Assembly (NCBI GenBank): GCA_030068145.1
Contig: JAPJBO010000216.1
Location: 90,001-154,000 of the forward strand
Direction of reading: 5' to 3'
DNA: 64,000 nt
Source: Diplonema papillatum
Taxonomy: Eukaryota; Euglenozoa; Diplonemea; Diplonemida; Diplonemidae
Shown here: positions 19,261 to 30,292 of the stretch, piece after piece
How the letters are laid out: every line of letters begins with the position of its first letter
How positions within the stretch are numbered: the first letter of the stretch is position 1
Notes under the pieces: generated by a model
The model's database searches: none
Seen by the model: only the letters and a program-made list of their open reading frames with translations
Told to the model about the DNA's origin: nothing
Program-made: the position numbers and the translations under genes

Positions 19261-19261
19261 A

Positions 19262-19530
19262 CCCCCCCCCCCCCGTGTTAGTGTCGCCTCCGTTTCTCCC
19301 TTGTCAGTGTCGCCTTTTGTCCTGGAGACGCGAGGCGACACTAACACGGGAATACGGTTTTCAATAGGGCCCCGTATTTCTCCGAATGTCTCCTCCTCAC
19401 CTAAGCAACAGAGCCAGGGCATCTGAAAGAATTGACACCGATTGGCTGAAGCCTGTGGCAGAAAGCAAGCATCCCGCAAAGTGTTAGTGTCGCCTTTTTG
19501 GAAAAGGTGCCTTTAGGTAGGCGACACTAC
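19262..19530. repeat. GTGTTAGTGTCGCC hairpins
   Basis: cccgtgttagtgtcgcctc at 19272 is mirrored by gaggcgacactaacacggg at 19330-19348, forming a hairpin. A second pair, gtgttagtgtcgcc at 19481 and ggcgacactacac at 19517, follows. Confidence 0.8.
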
Positions 19531-19705
19531 ACGGTGCACTAGTAAAAGTGAAAAAGGTGTTTTGACTAGTCATTTTACTAGTGAAAAAGCATGACTAGTG
19601 CACTAGTAAAAATGACTAGTGCACTAGTAAAAACACTAGTAAAAATGACTAGTGCACTAGTAAAAATGACTAGTGCACTAGTCAAAATGACTAGTGTCCT
19701 AGTAG
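19529..19705. repeat. ACTAGTGCACTAGT palindrome cluster, copy 2
   Basis: Six or more tandem units of actagtgcactagtaaaaatg, with the acacggtgcactagtaaaa edge shared with 1036. Confidence 0.9.
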
Positions 19706-20110
19706 AAATCCACCTGTTCAGAACCGAAATCTGGGCTGGTTTGTAAATTTCAGAGGGTCCCACCGCACAACTGTACCCTACCGTTGCGCTTGCTACCGTG
19801 TTCGGAATAATGTTGGACCGGGAAAAAGTCGAAATACTTTTCAAAACCCCAAAACTTGGGCCAAAAGTCCAAAAAGGTTCCGGTCCAAGTATTTTACAGT
19901 AGGGTTCACGCCCATAAGGAAGTTTAGAATCCGGGAATACGATAGGATATGATACATGTGGTGTCTACAGTCAAGGGCGCGCCCAAGTCCGTCAACAGCG
20001 CCCTACAACTTGGAGAAGGTGCTACTTTAGCCAGACTCAAGGTGGCGAGTCGCTGAGCGTAGTCGGCACGCGGCATCGCCGGGCCTTAAGGGGCAGGGCC
20101 AGCGGCATGC
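19706..20110. other. Gap without a recognised gene
   Basis: Only short GGTCCAAG-like motifs seen. Confidence 0.4.
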
Positions 20111-20112
20111 CG

Positions 20113-20270
20113 CGGAAGGACTCGACCTCGGCGAGCTCGCAGTGAAGCGAGCGTCGCTGAGTGAAGGCGACGTCCTGGCCGCCGAGTGGCGGACACGCGC
20201 GTTTTTGACGCGGTGGATGCCGACGACAGCGGGCTGCTGACGTTCAAGGAGTTGATCAAGTATAGCCGGT
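20113..20270 (+). pseudogene. EF-hand fragment with a frame break
   Basis: The plus strand encodes VFDAVDADDSGLLTFKELIK, a canonical EF-hand loop with Asp, Asp, Ser, Leu and a final Glu at the Ca2+-binding positions. The preceding GC-rich stretch reads as helical coding sequence (VKRASLSEGDVLAAEWRTR) in another frame, so a 1-2-nt change near 20198-20205 separates them. After residue KYSR the similarity stops. A fragment of a calcium-binding protein gene is likely. Confidence 0.45.
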
Positions 20271-21920
20271 CCCGGACGTCGTGTTCCGGCATGCTCACCC
20301 GAGCTGCTTGTCTACGCGACCCAGGCTATGCCCATAGTCATGATCTGGCACCACGGGTTTTAAGAACAAACAGAAACCGACCGCGTACTACAAGAAACAG
20401 TCTAGAAACTGAAGGTAACCTGAACCAATTTGGACGCGTTTCGGCCCGGAATTCGGGAAGCTTTGAAATGTTCGTACATTCTGCCGGTCCCATCATTTGT
20501 AACGGAAACACGAAACGAGTGCAAAAGCTGCTTGGGTCAGACTTCAAAATACCGCCAAAAAGTGAAAATCCCAGGGAAAAGTCCAAAACTTTCAGAACCT
20601 GCAAAAAGTCCAAAAAGAAATTCTGGTCCAAAGAAATTCCGGTCCAATGATTTTCCGAACGCAGTTCCCAACGCGATTCCTTACTGTGCGATAGACGAAA
20701 GCTGTCTGCCACGAGCGTCATTCAACAAAGCCAGTTCTGCAGGAATAAGTCACGATTACTGGTTTGTGTTTTGCGGCTGAACATGCAGACTGTGGTCCCT
20801 TTTTTGGTGGGCCGCCCACCCCCACTCTTCCCCCACAGGAATCGGGCTGAGTATTGAGTGCAAGTGCCATGAAGGCAGGCGAGCACCACGGCTGAGTACG
20901 GGGAGTTTCTGGGAATTTGTTGCCTACTAGGAGTGTTATACAGCTTGCCTGCCTCATGCTCTTCCGCACATACTACTAGTCGCTCCCAATGCCCGATAGA
21001 CAGTGCGTTGTGAGTTCAAGCTACTCCGAGGCGGTGATTTATATCGTCGTATGTGAACAACCGAAGATGCGAAAGAAGCTGTTTCCACAAAAAGTACACC
21101 GGCTACGCGATTCACCGTGCGGTAGACCCGACGAGTAGAAACCAGAACCTGCTGGTGTCCCACCCGACGAAAGCTTAAGGTCGTCTGCACGTCCCGAAAA
21201 GACAAAGAAACGTGACTTCCAGGCATTCGAAATGCCCGGACAAAGCACCACGACGTGTTGACTGGCACACAACGCGCGCGCCACAGGCTACAAGAATGGT
21301 TTTCCGCGGCGGCGTGAAAGAGGAAGTCTCCAAGCACGCAATGAGAGAGTGCCTCCAACACTAGAAAGCGGAGCACATAGCAGTGAGCAACTATTTGTGG
21401 AATGTGCACAACACAAAGCCTTGCATGCAAACAGTTCGCAGGCGGACAAAGCCAGCACCTGTTGCACATTCATGTTGGGAAGCTCGGCAAGAAGACCTGC
21501 CGACCATCTCTCGTTTCTTCGTGGGTTTTAGGGAACCCACGAACTACTGTAAATGCACTGTGTCCGGTGCGATGCCAAGGCGATAGGAGCGCCATGAGCG
21601 ACAAGCCGAATCTACGGACGAGAGTTTGAATGTGGTCGGAAGCCCGCATTATCCAGTGTCTGAGACCTGTCACGACATGTCTCTGACCTCACCGTAGGGA
21701 TAGCACTGTCGTTTGCACTATGTTTGCTAAGCCATACAAGCTCAGGAACTTTCCAAGAAACCAACCAAAAAACCTCGCAACTCTGCCTGTCTCTCGCGAA
21801 AACTGGGATTGCCCAGGTGGTTTGTGGTGTCTGGGCACCGGTGGACACGGTAGTGCCGTAAAACCCCTCGAAAACTCTCGAAACACCCAGGATTTGGGTC
21901 CAGGATAGGTGGATTTTGTC
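20271..21920. other. Gap without a recognised gene
   Basis: Open stretches on both strands (for example minus 21469-20954) have no recognised domain or splice pattern. Motifs ggtccaaagaaattccggtcc occur near 20630. Confidence 0.4.
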
Positions 21921-21924
21921 TAAA

Positions 21925-22055
21925 TCACTAGTCATTTTTACTAGTGGCACTAGTCATTTTTACTAGTGGCACTAGTCATTTTACTAGTCAAAATTTTGAC
22001 TAGTAAAACCACTAGTCAAAGTCAAAAAAGTCCTTGACTAGTGCACCGTGTAACA
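21925..22055. repeat. ACTAGT palindrome cluster, copy 3 (inverted)
   Basis: Repeated actagtcatttttactagtg ending ttgactagtgcaccgtgt, the inverse of the edge at 1036 and 19529. Confidence 0.9.
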
Positions 22056-22067
22056 CGGGGGGGGGTA

Positions 22068-22318
22068 TACAACAAATACTCGAGGGGCTGCCTTGTGCTT
22101 ACTTAGAAGGAGGCTAGAGGGGGAGAAACAATACAGCTACAAAATGGGTCTTTTTTGTTGAACGCTTACGCAAGTGGTTTGTTGAACGCTTGCGCCCGCT
22201 ACTGAACCCAGATTCACCTGTGTTTCGTGTGAGCTACAGCACGTTTACCTCCTTTTGATCTTTTGCAGCTGGCAGCCTCCTCAAATATTTCCTTCAAAGT
22301 AGGTGCTTATACAAAAAA
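22068..22318 (+). repeat. Dispersed repeat family A, copy 2 with 5' extension
   Basis: Starts acaaatactcgaggggctgc, followed by the A-family core. The same extension precedes copies at 26787 and 63630, so the full unit is about 240 bp. Confidence 0.75.
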
Positions 22319-22542
22319 GAAAACGTAGAAAGACCAAGCAAAAAGACTCGTTTGTGTCCCGACTGCCGTGACGCCTCGAGACACTGGACTAGCAAACACC
22401 TGGGCAAGGGAGTGTGATAAGATACGATGGGCTTCCCGGACCCACAACGGGGCAATGGCATTGCGCAAGTGTTTATACGCGTCGGAATAGTTTTGGACTT
22501 GATACGCAGCAACAATCTGTAACGACGGACTGCACAAGTCGC

Positions 22543-22700
22543 TACCGACTACCTCGTTTGCCCGCGTGCTTCGGTCGCTTCTTGCCCCGCGTACCGTTTG
22601 CCTCCAGCGCGCGCTTCACGTCCGCTGCGAAGTCTGGCGAGCCCGAACAATCATCTGATGCTGCGCATTCCCAACCCGCAGGATTGTTTGTACCAGGAAA
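22543..22700 (-). CDS. Possible exon, unrecognised protein
   Basis: A minus-strand segment reads GWECAASDDCSGSPDFAADV followed by KRALEAN, Lys-rich, then a stop at the low end. Composition looks protein-like and GC-rich compared with its flanks. I do not recognise a family and found no convincing splice partner, so it may be a gene fragment. Confidence 0.25.
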
Positions 22701-22889
22701 ATAGATAGGAAAAGACGACCAAAACATGACACAGTTTGGGCCACTTCTGCCAGCTTCCGGAGGTTCCCAGGGGTCTTTTCGCCGGTGGACGAAACAACGG
22801 GTGATCAGCATCAACTGATCAAATAATGGTGAAGCCGCTAAGGTTACAAGATAGCCTTCGCGTGGGACACAAGCCACGAGGCCCACCCC

Positions 22890-23235
22890 GTGCTATGCTA
22901 TAGCGTCGTTCCAGCTCTACACGCGCATGTACTAGTAGGGCATGCGCACGTGAATTGCTACAGTATCCAGTAACGAGCGGGTGGTATAAGACGTAGTGTC
23001 ACTGCTGTCCCACACCACCTAACAAGCTGTCTCTGGAACAAACCTCCTTCGGGGAAGCTTTTTCCGTGTCAGCTTGGCTGGTTCAGTTTATCTCTCGAAA
23101 TATGCAGCCTTCGTTCCGGAAAGGTTCCTTTAAGCACTGGGAGCTTTTAAGTACATGGACCACATGGATCAGCATGCAGCGGCCGGCTTCTTCCGTGACA
23201 CCTTATTTTATGTCGTCGGTTTTGTGAACTTACTG
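22890..23235. other. Gap without a recognised gene
   Basis: No coding signal or repeat recognised. Confidence 0.4.
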
Positions 23236-23396
23236 TGTCCAGCCTCAGAAGCTGGAGTGAAAGCTGGAGTTAAAAAAGCGTGTGTCACACCCGCTTTTCG
23301 GGTGTGGATTTACACACGTTTTGATTGTAGCACACCCGTGTGACTCGGGAACATCCTCTTTAACTCCAGCCTCTGAGGCTGGACCTCACCGTGCAC
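23236..23396. mobile_element. MITE-like foldback element family M1, copy 1
   Basis: Terminal inverted arms (gtccagcctcagaagctgga / ccagcctctgaggctggacc) enclose a palindromic centre around acccgcttttcgggtgt. A second copy with the same arms and centre lies at 37953-38120. No coding capacity. Confidence 0.8.
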
Positions 23397-23900
23397 GCGC
23401 CCGGAAGCCAGGAAAAGCATGGTCTCAACGCATGCATGTAGACACTCAGCGTATTCGTATCTGTGGTCGGAATACGCGCCGCAGTCGTCCGCATGATTGG
23501 AATGGAGGGCGGACAAGGCTAACACCCTGATGCTGGGAGAAAATGAACAAAAAAAAATGGGAGAAATCAATACCTGGCTGGCGAAACAGATTTATCTATC
23601 CCCAAACAAGAGCTTGGGGGGGTTCTGCGTCGCGCGATTTGGATAATAACTGGCAAGGGTTGGAGCAGGGCTTACGCTCCGTTTTCGGCCTCTGAGAAAA
23701 TACGTGTGGTCCGCATGCGGGCGCTTAAGGTTCGAGGGGAAAAAAAAACATTTCCCCCTATGTGCGGCGGGCAAAAGAAAATAGCCTCCCTACTGGTCTT
23801 GGCGACACCTGGCTGTGCGGCCTTGGCGACTTGTGGGCCTAGACTCCCCTGCATGCTTGCCACAGGACCAACCTATGGCAAGCACAGTGTGGGGGAAGAT
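23397..23900. other. Gap without a recognised gene
   Basis: Contains tttatctatccccaaacaag near 23590, which recurs near 25910. Confidence 0.4.
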
Positions 23901-23904
23901 ATGT

Positions 23905-24045
23905 ACCGTATTTCTAAAAATGTTGGCCCCCCTAAAAAGTTGGCCGGAAAAAAGGTTGGCCGGAAATAAACCTGGCGGTTTTGGGGGGGCGCGAGTTTTA
24001 TTTCCGGCCAACATTTTTTCCAACCAACATTTTTTTGGTAAAAGC
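23905..24045. mobile_element. MITE-like foldback element family M2, copy 1
   Basis: Starts accgtatttctaaaaatgtt, has ggccggaaataaacctggcg and, after a G-run, its mirror ttttatttccggccaacatt. The left arm carries an internal duplication of gttggccgg. Copy 2 lies at 25120-25230. Confidence 0.75.
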
Positions 24046-24459
24046 AAGTTGTACTCAGCAGATTTCATACTACACCTAGTCAGGCAGGGCCTTCACCGGA
24101 AGCTGTTCTCCCGCCTACAGGGATAGCGCAAGGGTTTGCTGGGATCGCCGACGGCTTGTACACGGGCCGTCATGATCGCCATCACCGACGGCTTCTTCGC
24201 CTCCCAAAAGCACGTGCAAGTGGAGCTTTGGTCTTGGAGAGTTAGAGCGGGAATCCGGTTGAGGAGCCACGTCGTTACCGAACTTACCGTCATGATGCTC
24301 ATGGTCGACCCGAGTTTCGTCGCTCTCTGCAGCCTTTTGCCACGGCGAACGGACCCACCAGCGACCGCGCCCGACCTCGCTCCCGCGAGCGATTACATTG
24401 ATCGATCAAAAATATTGCATGCCTAATACTCGCCAGGGAAAATACTTTCGGAAAGGGGG

Positions 24460-24715
24460 GCTATGGACCTACGGAAGTGGCTGGTGGTACCACGCGGGTG
24501 GTTGTTGCCACCTCCCGTCAAAGAAGTTCTGGACTTGGCTTCTGGGGGCTATGGACCTACGGAAGTGGCTGGTGGTACCACGTGGGTTGTTGCCACCTCC
24601 CGTCAAAGAAGTTCTGGACTTGGCTTCTGGGGGCTATGGACCTACGGAAGTGGGTGGTACCACGTGGGTTGTTGCCACCTCCCGTCAAAGAAGTTCTGGA
24701 CTTGGCTTCTGGGAG
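24460..24715 (+). repeat. 84-bp tandem repeat, three units
   Basis: Three near-identical units beginning gggctatggacctacggaag and ending ggacttggcttctg. Unit length is a multiple of three, so frames stay open through it, but no protein is recognised. Confidence 0.95.
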
Positions 24716-25115
24716 GAGCACCCCGGATCCAGCAGCGGCTGTGCAGCACATCAACATATCAAAGAGGAACACTTCTTCCTTCGTCCTACTCTCGCGTTCC
24801 CAACATGTTGCACAAGCGTACGCCATGCCCCACCTGTGTTGTGCGCCAAGGCAGCAGCGAACAGAGAAGGATGCATAGACCGGGACCTGTCAGACGTTCA
24901 CAAAGACACGACTCCGCAAGCCTCATGTCCCCACCAGCTGGGTACCGAGTAGGGACGGCCAGCGATTCTAGCATCATAAAGAAAGCCGGATATTGGCTTT
25001 GGGGAGGCGGGTTATCTTCCGCGCGCGTTGCGTTCCAGGGGAGGAGGCCGGTGTGCGCAAAGGTTACAGCCGTCCTGGATGTGCGGGGTGGGGTGGGTGA
25101 GAAATCTACTGAGTA
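24716..25115. other. Gap without a recognised gene
   Basis: No coding signal or repeat recognised. Confidence 0.4.
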
Positions 25116-25119
25116 CCCA

Positions 25120-25230
25120 AAAAACCTGCAAAAATGTTGGCCGGAAATAAACCTGGCGGTTTTGCCCGGTTTTTGGGGGGGCGCCAGGTTTATTTCCGGC
25201 CAGCATTTTTAGAAATACGGTATATCAAAA
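25120..25230. mobile_element. MITE-like foldback element family M2, copy 2
   Basis: caaaaatgttggccggaaat and the following aaacctggcg are mirrored by cgccaggtttatttccggcc and agcatttttagaaatacggt. The right edge complements the left edge of copy 1 (accgtatttctaaaaatg), defining the family's termini. Confidence 0.8.
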
Positions 25231-25560
25231 TCCACACGTGTACCTGTGGATCCACACGTGGAAACACACGTGAGGGGAAAAAGTCCAAAAAAAGTGTGCG
25301 TGCCGGTTGATCGGTTTTCCCACTTTGTATATACCCTGTGTATATTCAGGTAAGGAATTCTGATCAACCACCAAAACACGCTGCCTACGTCTTTTTAGCC
25401 TGCACAATACGTTGAAGGGCACCCGCAAGATTTGTTAGTACCTGTTTAAGATCGTCCCCCCCCGTGTATAAGATCGGTTATCTTGGGGGGCGATCTTAAA
25501 CACGGGGGGGGTAGGTACTAAAAAATTAACGTGTGGAAATCCACACGTTCCACACATGGA
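25226..25560. repeat. Foldback with TAGTACCT ends and CCACACGTG repeats
   Basis: Between 25433 and 25523, ttagtacctgtttaagatcg is mirrored by cgatcttaaac and ggtaggtactaa around C- and G-runs. Repeats of tccacacgtg lie on both sides (25231-25275 and 25530-25560). Confidence 0.75.
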
Positions 25561-26786
25561 GCGTAAGCCCTGGGCTAGAGTCTCGGTATTGCAAGCGGTC
25601 TCCCCATACTGACTGAAAGGTGCAAGCTCCACTCAGTCCAGCATGAGCCCGAGTTCTGCGTCATCATCTTCCTCCCTGTATAGGCTTTGCCCAAAAATCG
25701 CCAATTAGTGACAATCGCTGACGCATGAGAAGAAAGAAGAAGGCTAGCGCTCCGGAAATGTTCCCGTCAGCACAAAAATGGACTACTAAAATAAAAAAAG
25801 GAAGAACAACAAAAAACACCCGACGTCTGATATAGTGTGAAAGCTAGCTTGAAATCGTTGGTCACCCGAAGAAGCCCGTTCTCTCTCCGTCTGCAGAGGG
25901 CTAAACTGACTTTATCTATCCCCAAGCAAGAGCTTGAGGGAGTTTCTGCGTTGTGTATCGCCAAAACATAATACTGGCACGGGGCCCAACATTTCGACCG
26001 AAAAGCCCAGCTTTTGTCCAGTCCAATATGACCCCGAGCCCTACTCTATCCAGTATAAGTCCGAGTCTTACTCTATTTGCCCCTGGCCGCCATGGGCCTT
26101 GCTCAGATTATTTTTAGAGGGCAAGTTTTTGGTGGTGATTCTGCTCTGAATAGTTTCATCTCTTTCTTTTCCGCTTCGTTATCGGCGACTTCAATTTGTT
26201 CTGAGCGGCGTACCATGCCTGGGGTGCGGGACCATGCCTGGGGTGCGGGGGGGAAATCTTAGTTTAATGTTTAGGCAGAGCACTGCCTCTCATGCATGGT
26301 TGATGCAAGAGGGGGGGGGAAAGGTTGTTCCGGTTCTTCGCGGTTCCTTTTTTTAACGACCCGCTGCTTTCCCGACTTGGTAACAGCCAGAAACCTTGCG
26401 TTTATCTTGCGATTTGCAGATGGCGGCATGAGTGTGTAAAAGACACCCTGCGCCGGCTGTCTCCAGCTGTTTCGGCAGTTCGACAATTACTACTACTATC
26501 TGTGCAGTCTATCCAGCCACAGATTGTTGCTGCTGCATATCCAAGTTCAAACTACTACTACGAGGTGCCCGCGCGCACTCGACTGGGCTCGTTTGCATGT
26601 TTTTTGCAGAAGAAATAAAAAAATGGGCGGATACCGACCGATACCCATGGGGGGGGGAAGGGGTAGAGGCAACCTGAAGGCAACCCAAATGAGCTCCTTT
26701 GCGCGCCGTGGCTCGCCCGCTGAATGCGTGCCCGGCGCGTGAAGGATAGGAAGCTGCAGGGTCCACGTTGCCACGCCGACCAGTGT
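25561..26786. other. Gap without a recognised gene
   Basis: Short tandem pieces (tgcctggggtgcgggaccatgc at 26215-26250; agtccgagtcttactctat near 26055) but no coding similarity. Confidence 0.4.
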
Positions 26787-26950
26787 GCTCAAAAAATACT
26801 CGAGGGGCTGCCTTGCTTACTTCGAAGGAGGCTAGAATGGGAGAATCAATACAACTACAAAGTGGGTCTCTAATGTTGAACGCTTACGCCCGCCTCTAAA
26901 CCCAGATTCACCTGGGTGTTCGTGTGGGCTACCGCACATTTACCCCCTCT
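26787..26950 (+). repeat. Dispersed repeat family A, copy 3, split by LINE tails
   Basis: The 5' extension and core run to 26950. The family's end (tttcctacaaagcaggtgct) appears only at 27390-27420, after two LINE-tail copies, so the tails were inserted into this repeat. Confidence 0.65.
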
Positions 26951-26984
26951 GATATTGGACTCTCGTTGCGATAGTTGTATGGGT

Positions 26985-27315
26985 TGTCAGAGTGAGCCGA
27001 TGCCCTTTCATCTCACCTTCAAAACACGGCTGTAGCACGCGTGCTATTGACAGACGCTAGCGTCCGACCATTGCGCACGCGCGGCACAGTCGTTGGGTGG
27101 TGTTGACAAGGGGTTTCGTCGGACACTACACTTGTTGCGATAGTGGTAGGGTCCTTTAACAGAGTGAGCCGATTCCTCTCATCTCACCTTCAAAACACGG
27201 CTGAGTCACGCATGCTCTTGACAGACGCTAGCGTCCGACATTTCGCACGCGCGTCGCAGTCGTTGGGTGATATTGACAAGGGGTTTCATCGGACACACTT
27301 GTTGCGATAGTGGGG
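26985..27315 (-). repeat. Two tandem LINE 3' tails
   Basis: Two inverted copies of the tail at 10190-10350, each with gttgcgatagt at its end and gtgagccgatgcc, agacgctagcgtccga and tgacaaggggtttc inside. No ORF is attached, so these are severely truncated insertions or a derived short element. Confidence 0.75.
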
Positions 27316-27420
27316 AGTCATCGGCATGCCGATGAGTACCACACGATTGCCTCCTTTGAGATTTCGGAACTGGCAGCCCCTCAAGTATTTCCTACAAAGC
27401 AGGTGCTTATGCAAAAAGAA

Positions 27421-28050
27421 AAAAGGTATCACGTGTGCGTTTGCATCGGTGGATGCGCGATAATCTTCCAGATGATGAGGATGTGCTAATCCGAAGCAGG
27501 GGCCCGGGACCTGCGCTAATAAAGCAGACAAAGACTGGTGGTACTCACACCAAAAATATAGGACGTAGCTTGTTGCCCATGCCGACGGGCAAGGCAAAGA
27601 TGTTCGTCTATCGTACGGCTCTTTGTGGGACACGTGTGCGGGGCAAATCATCGCGGAAGAAGCAGGGGTAAGCGTGTCAAAAGACGATTCTCCCGCGTAA
27701 GACCCAACGTTCTGCAGGACTCCCCCAAAGACAGCCTTGCCAAATACGTTCATTTCCTTTTCCCCCTCGTAGTCCCAACGAAGATTTTCCCCCCGCTTCG
27801 GAATGTATCCTCCAGGTGAGGAAGATTGCGACTCTTTAAAAAAGTAAAAGTTCACGTTCCCCCAGGATTCTCTCGGGGTAACACATTGTCTTTTCTTTGA
27901 CCACGAACTGCGGTCCACCTGCTGGGGTCCGAATTGGAGTTGAAAATCCGATGTGCCAACTCCTTCAGCGGACTGCAACTGGTATCAAGAAGAGACGTGG
28001 CTTTATAGCATTATTTATAGCGCGCAGTCGGTTTGATTCTGTGCACGTGT
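27421..28050. other. Gap; possible minus-strand exon
   Basis: On the minus strand, 27978-27690 reads as a protein-like stretch (for example WGNVNFYFFKESQSSSPGG) without a known family. No splice partner identified. Confidence 0.25.
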
Positions 28051-28059
28051 TGAGTCCCT

Positions 28060-28470
28060 GATTGATGGTTGCTGAGAGCAAAAAAACTGAAATCTGCAAA
28101 CTTGGCAAAACCGTCAAGTAGGTGCACGGGTAGTACGCACACATGCCAGCACCACACGCACGAGTAGCGGTAAGGCTACATGCTACGAGGCGCCGCTCGG
28201 CTCACGCTGCTGAGAGCAAAAAAGTGAAATCTCAGGGTCGCACTTAAGCAAGGCGTGGAGATCTGGCACCCAACTAGGTGCACAGGTGGTCATGCTTAGC
28301 ACCACACGCACGAGTAGCAGTACTGCTACATGCTTCGAAGCGTCGCTCGTTGCAAGTTCCATATAGGATCACGTTGCCGAGAGCAAAAAAGTGAAACTAA
28401 ACCAGGTCGCACGCAAGCAAGGTGTGGAGATCTGCCACAAATCGTCAAGTAGGTGCACAGGTAGTATGTA
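28060..28470. repeat. Diverged tandem repeat of about 160 bp, three units
   Basis: Each unit starts gctgagagcaaaaaa, has taggtgcac(a/g)ggtagt and accacacgcacgagtagc(a/g), and ends near gcgccgctcg. Units differ by about 15-25% and the third is truncated. Confidence 0.8.
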
Positions 28471-29279
28471 CAAATGCCTACGTGGCGCGCTGCCCGCTGT
28501 TGGAAGCTTCCCCCGGTGCGCGCTTGCAGGCTCACCAGCTGAAGCTAACGACACCGCGACAGCACCGCCCCGCTGCGCATCAAGCGGCACCGTAACCCGT
28601 TTGTGCTCTGCACAATCGCCAGCGGTTGGTCTCGTTTCGCTGCTTGTGTGACTTCCTCCAACTTGTTTTCTTGACCTAGTGGAGAGGATCGTACGATTAG
28701 GTTTTGCTCTTGACGAAAATGCATTTTGCTGGACACAAAGAAGTGTTCGGTCTGTGTGTCCGTACAGACACTGTTCCTCCAGCCCAGCCCACCCCTATTT
28801 CCTGGAACTGCATCGAATCGCCTCAGTCAGTTTCGACGCCAAATGTGACAAGATGCTCGTATCATCAGCCACATCTTGTACCCCAGGCGCGGAAGTTTTT
28901 CAGTCCGTGCCGCAGGTGCCAAAGTCGAGGATTCTGCCAAGACTTCATGACCAGTAGTAGTCGCGAGCTAAACCCACACGGATCACTCCTACGCCCCAGG
29001 TACTGCTGTTGCCGGTTGGATGCGGGCAATTGCGTCTTCGTACGTTACTTCCCCGCGGTTTTCTGGGTGCTTCCAGGGAACGTCGATCGGGAGTTCGACG
29101 CATCACAGTCTGACAGCAGTCGGTGGGCCGGCTCACGAAACGTACAAGGAAACGCTGCAGAGGTGCGCTGAACCACTTTCCAAGATGCCGGTAGCGCCGC
29201 TAAGCTGAATGCTTTGGACTTGGTCGCATTCTGCGCATTGGGCGAAAAGCCAAAAAAGGCAGAAGGCGCGTGGCCCGGT
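28471..29279. other. Region downstream of the ankyrin gene
   Basis: No coding similarity recognised. The part next to 29280 would be the 3' untranslated region of the ankyrin gene. Confidence 0.4.
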
Positions 29280-29405
29280 TTAGCTCCCGCTAGGCTTGAC
29301 GAGTTGCGTGAGCTCCTTCGATCGCGCGTGCTTGACGGCCAGATCGTATGGGGTCTCCCCCGCTTTGTTTGTGACCGCCTTCTGACACCCGGCTCGGAGG
29401 AGCAT
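29280..29405 (-). CDS. Ankyrin-repeat protein, exon 3 (last)
   Basis: After a CAG acceptor (complement of 29406-29408) the frame reads MLLRAGCQKAVTNKAGETPY then DLAVKHARSKELTQLVK and a stop at 29280-29282. This is the second half of one ankyrin repeat and the first half of the next. Splicing from exon 2 in phase 0 produces QAAK-MLLRAG, a normal inner-helix join. The intron before it is 4.1 kb. Confidence 0.75.
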   Translation of the reverse strand: MLLRAGCQKAVTNKAGETPYDLAVKHARSKELTQLVKPSGS

Positions 29406-29473
29406 CTGTGTGTATGTATGTTAAAGTGCATGGCTTAAAGTGGGCAACGTCTGAAGCGAAGGAACCCTAAAAC

Positions 29474-30125
29474 TTGAAATCAACGTCGCCGTCACGGCAG
29501 AGCGTCGCGCTTCCCGCGTTCACGGCGCCGAAGAAGTCCGGTGGTTTGCGCCTCGTGTGTGACGGCCGGAAGCTGAACGCACTGATGCAGAAGCCGCCCG
29601 CGATGTTCCTCCCGGACGTGCGGGACGTGATCGCACGTGGTTGTCCCACTTTTTTGGATCACCAAAACTGACGTTTGAGGGTTGTCCCACTTTTTTGGAT
29701 CACCAATACTGACGTTTGAGGGCTGTCCCACTTTTTTGGAGTTTGACCTTGCGGCGGACCCACCTTTGGTTTCGATCGGCGCCATCTTGGGTGTTGAAGC
29801 TGCTCGAAGCCGATGACCTCCGAGCCGTGCTCTCCGGGGGCAAGACGCCCCGGACCTTTTCCAAGGTTTTCGGCTTATTGGCGTGGTTTTGCTTCACCAC
29901 CGGTCGTCCTCTGTGCTACATGCGCTCAGCACTGTCTTTTGTTCGCCGCCTCGCGTCCCAGGCCGGATCCGGCGAGCGCGGTTGGGACTCCCCGTTGGAC
30001 GTCCCCTTTTCGACGGTGGAAGACGTGCGGCGTGCTCTTGCCTCGCTCCGCACAAACGAATGGTGTGCGAGGTCGCCCGATAGACAGTCCGTGATCGGCT
30101 GGTCCGACGCTTCGGATACAGAGTG
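29474..30125 (+). pseudogene. Reverse transcriptase relic of a YR-type retroelement
   Basis: The plus strand begins with KKSGGLRLVCDGRKLNALMQ and PPAMFLPDVRDVI, the fingers region of an RT. A 40-bp piece (ttgtcccacttttttggatc) is then repeated three times and most of the palm is missing. After it come a connection-like segment and IGWSDASDTEWAQ, the start of RNase H (compare VDASKKGWGG in the element at 1988-3460). A dead copy, antisense to the ankyrin gene and inside its intron 2. Assignment to the YR group rests on the RNase H start and is tentative. Confidence 0.6.
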
Positions 30126-30292
30126 GGCTCAAAGGAGGTAAATGTGCTGTTGCCCACACGAAACACAGGGGTCACCGGTAAATCTGGGTGGGTGGCGGGC
30201 GTTGCCGTAAGCGTTCCACACTTGCGGTGTTGGCGACACGGGGTTTTCGGCCCCGTCGTGTGGCGGGGGTGGAATGATCATGTGCTCAACAT

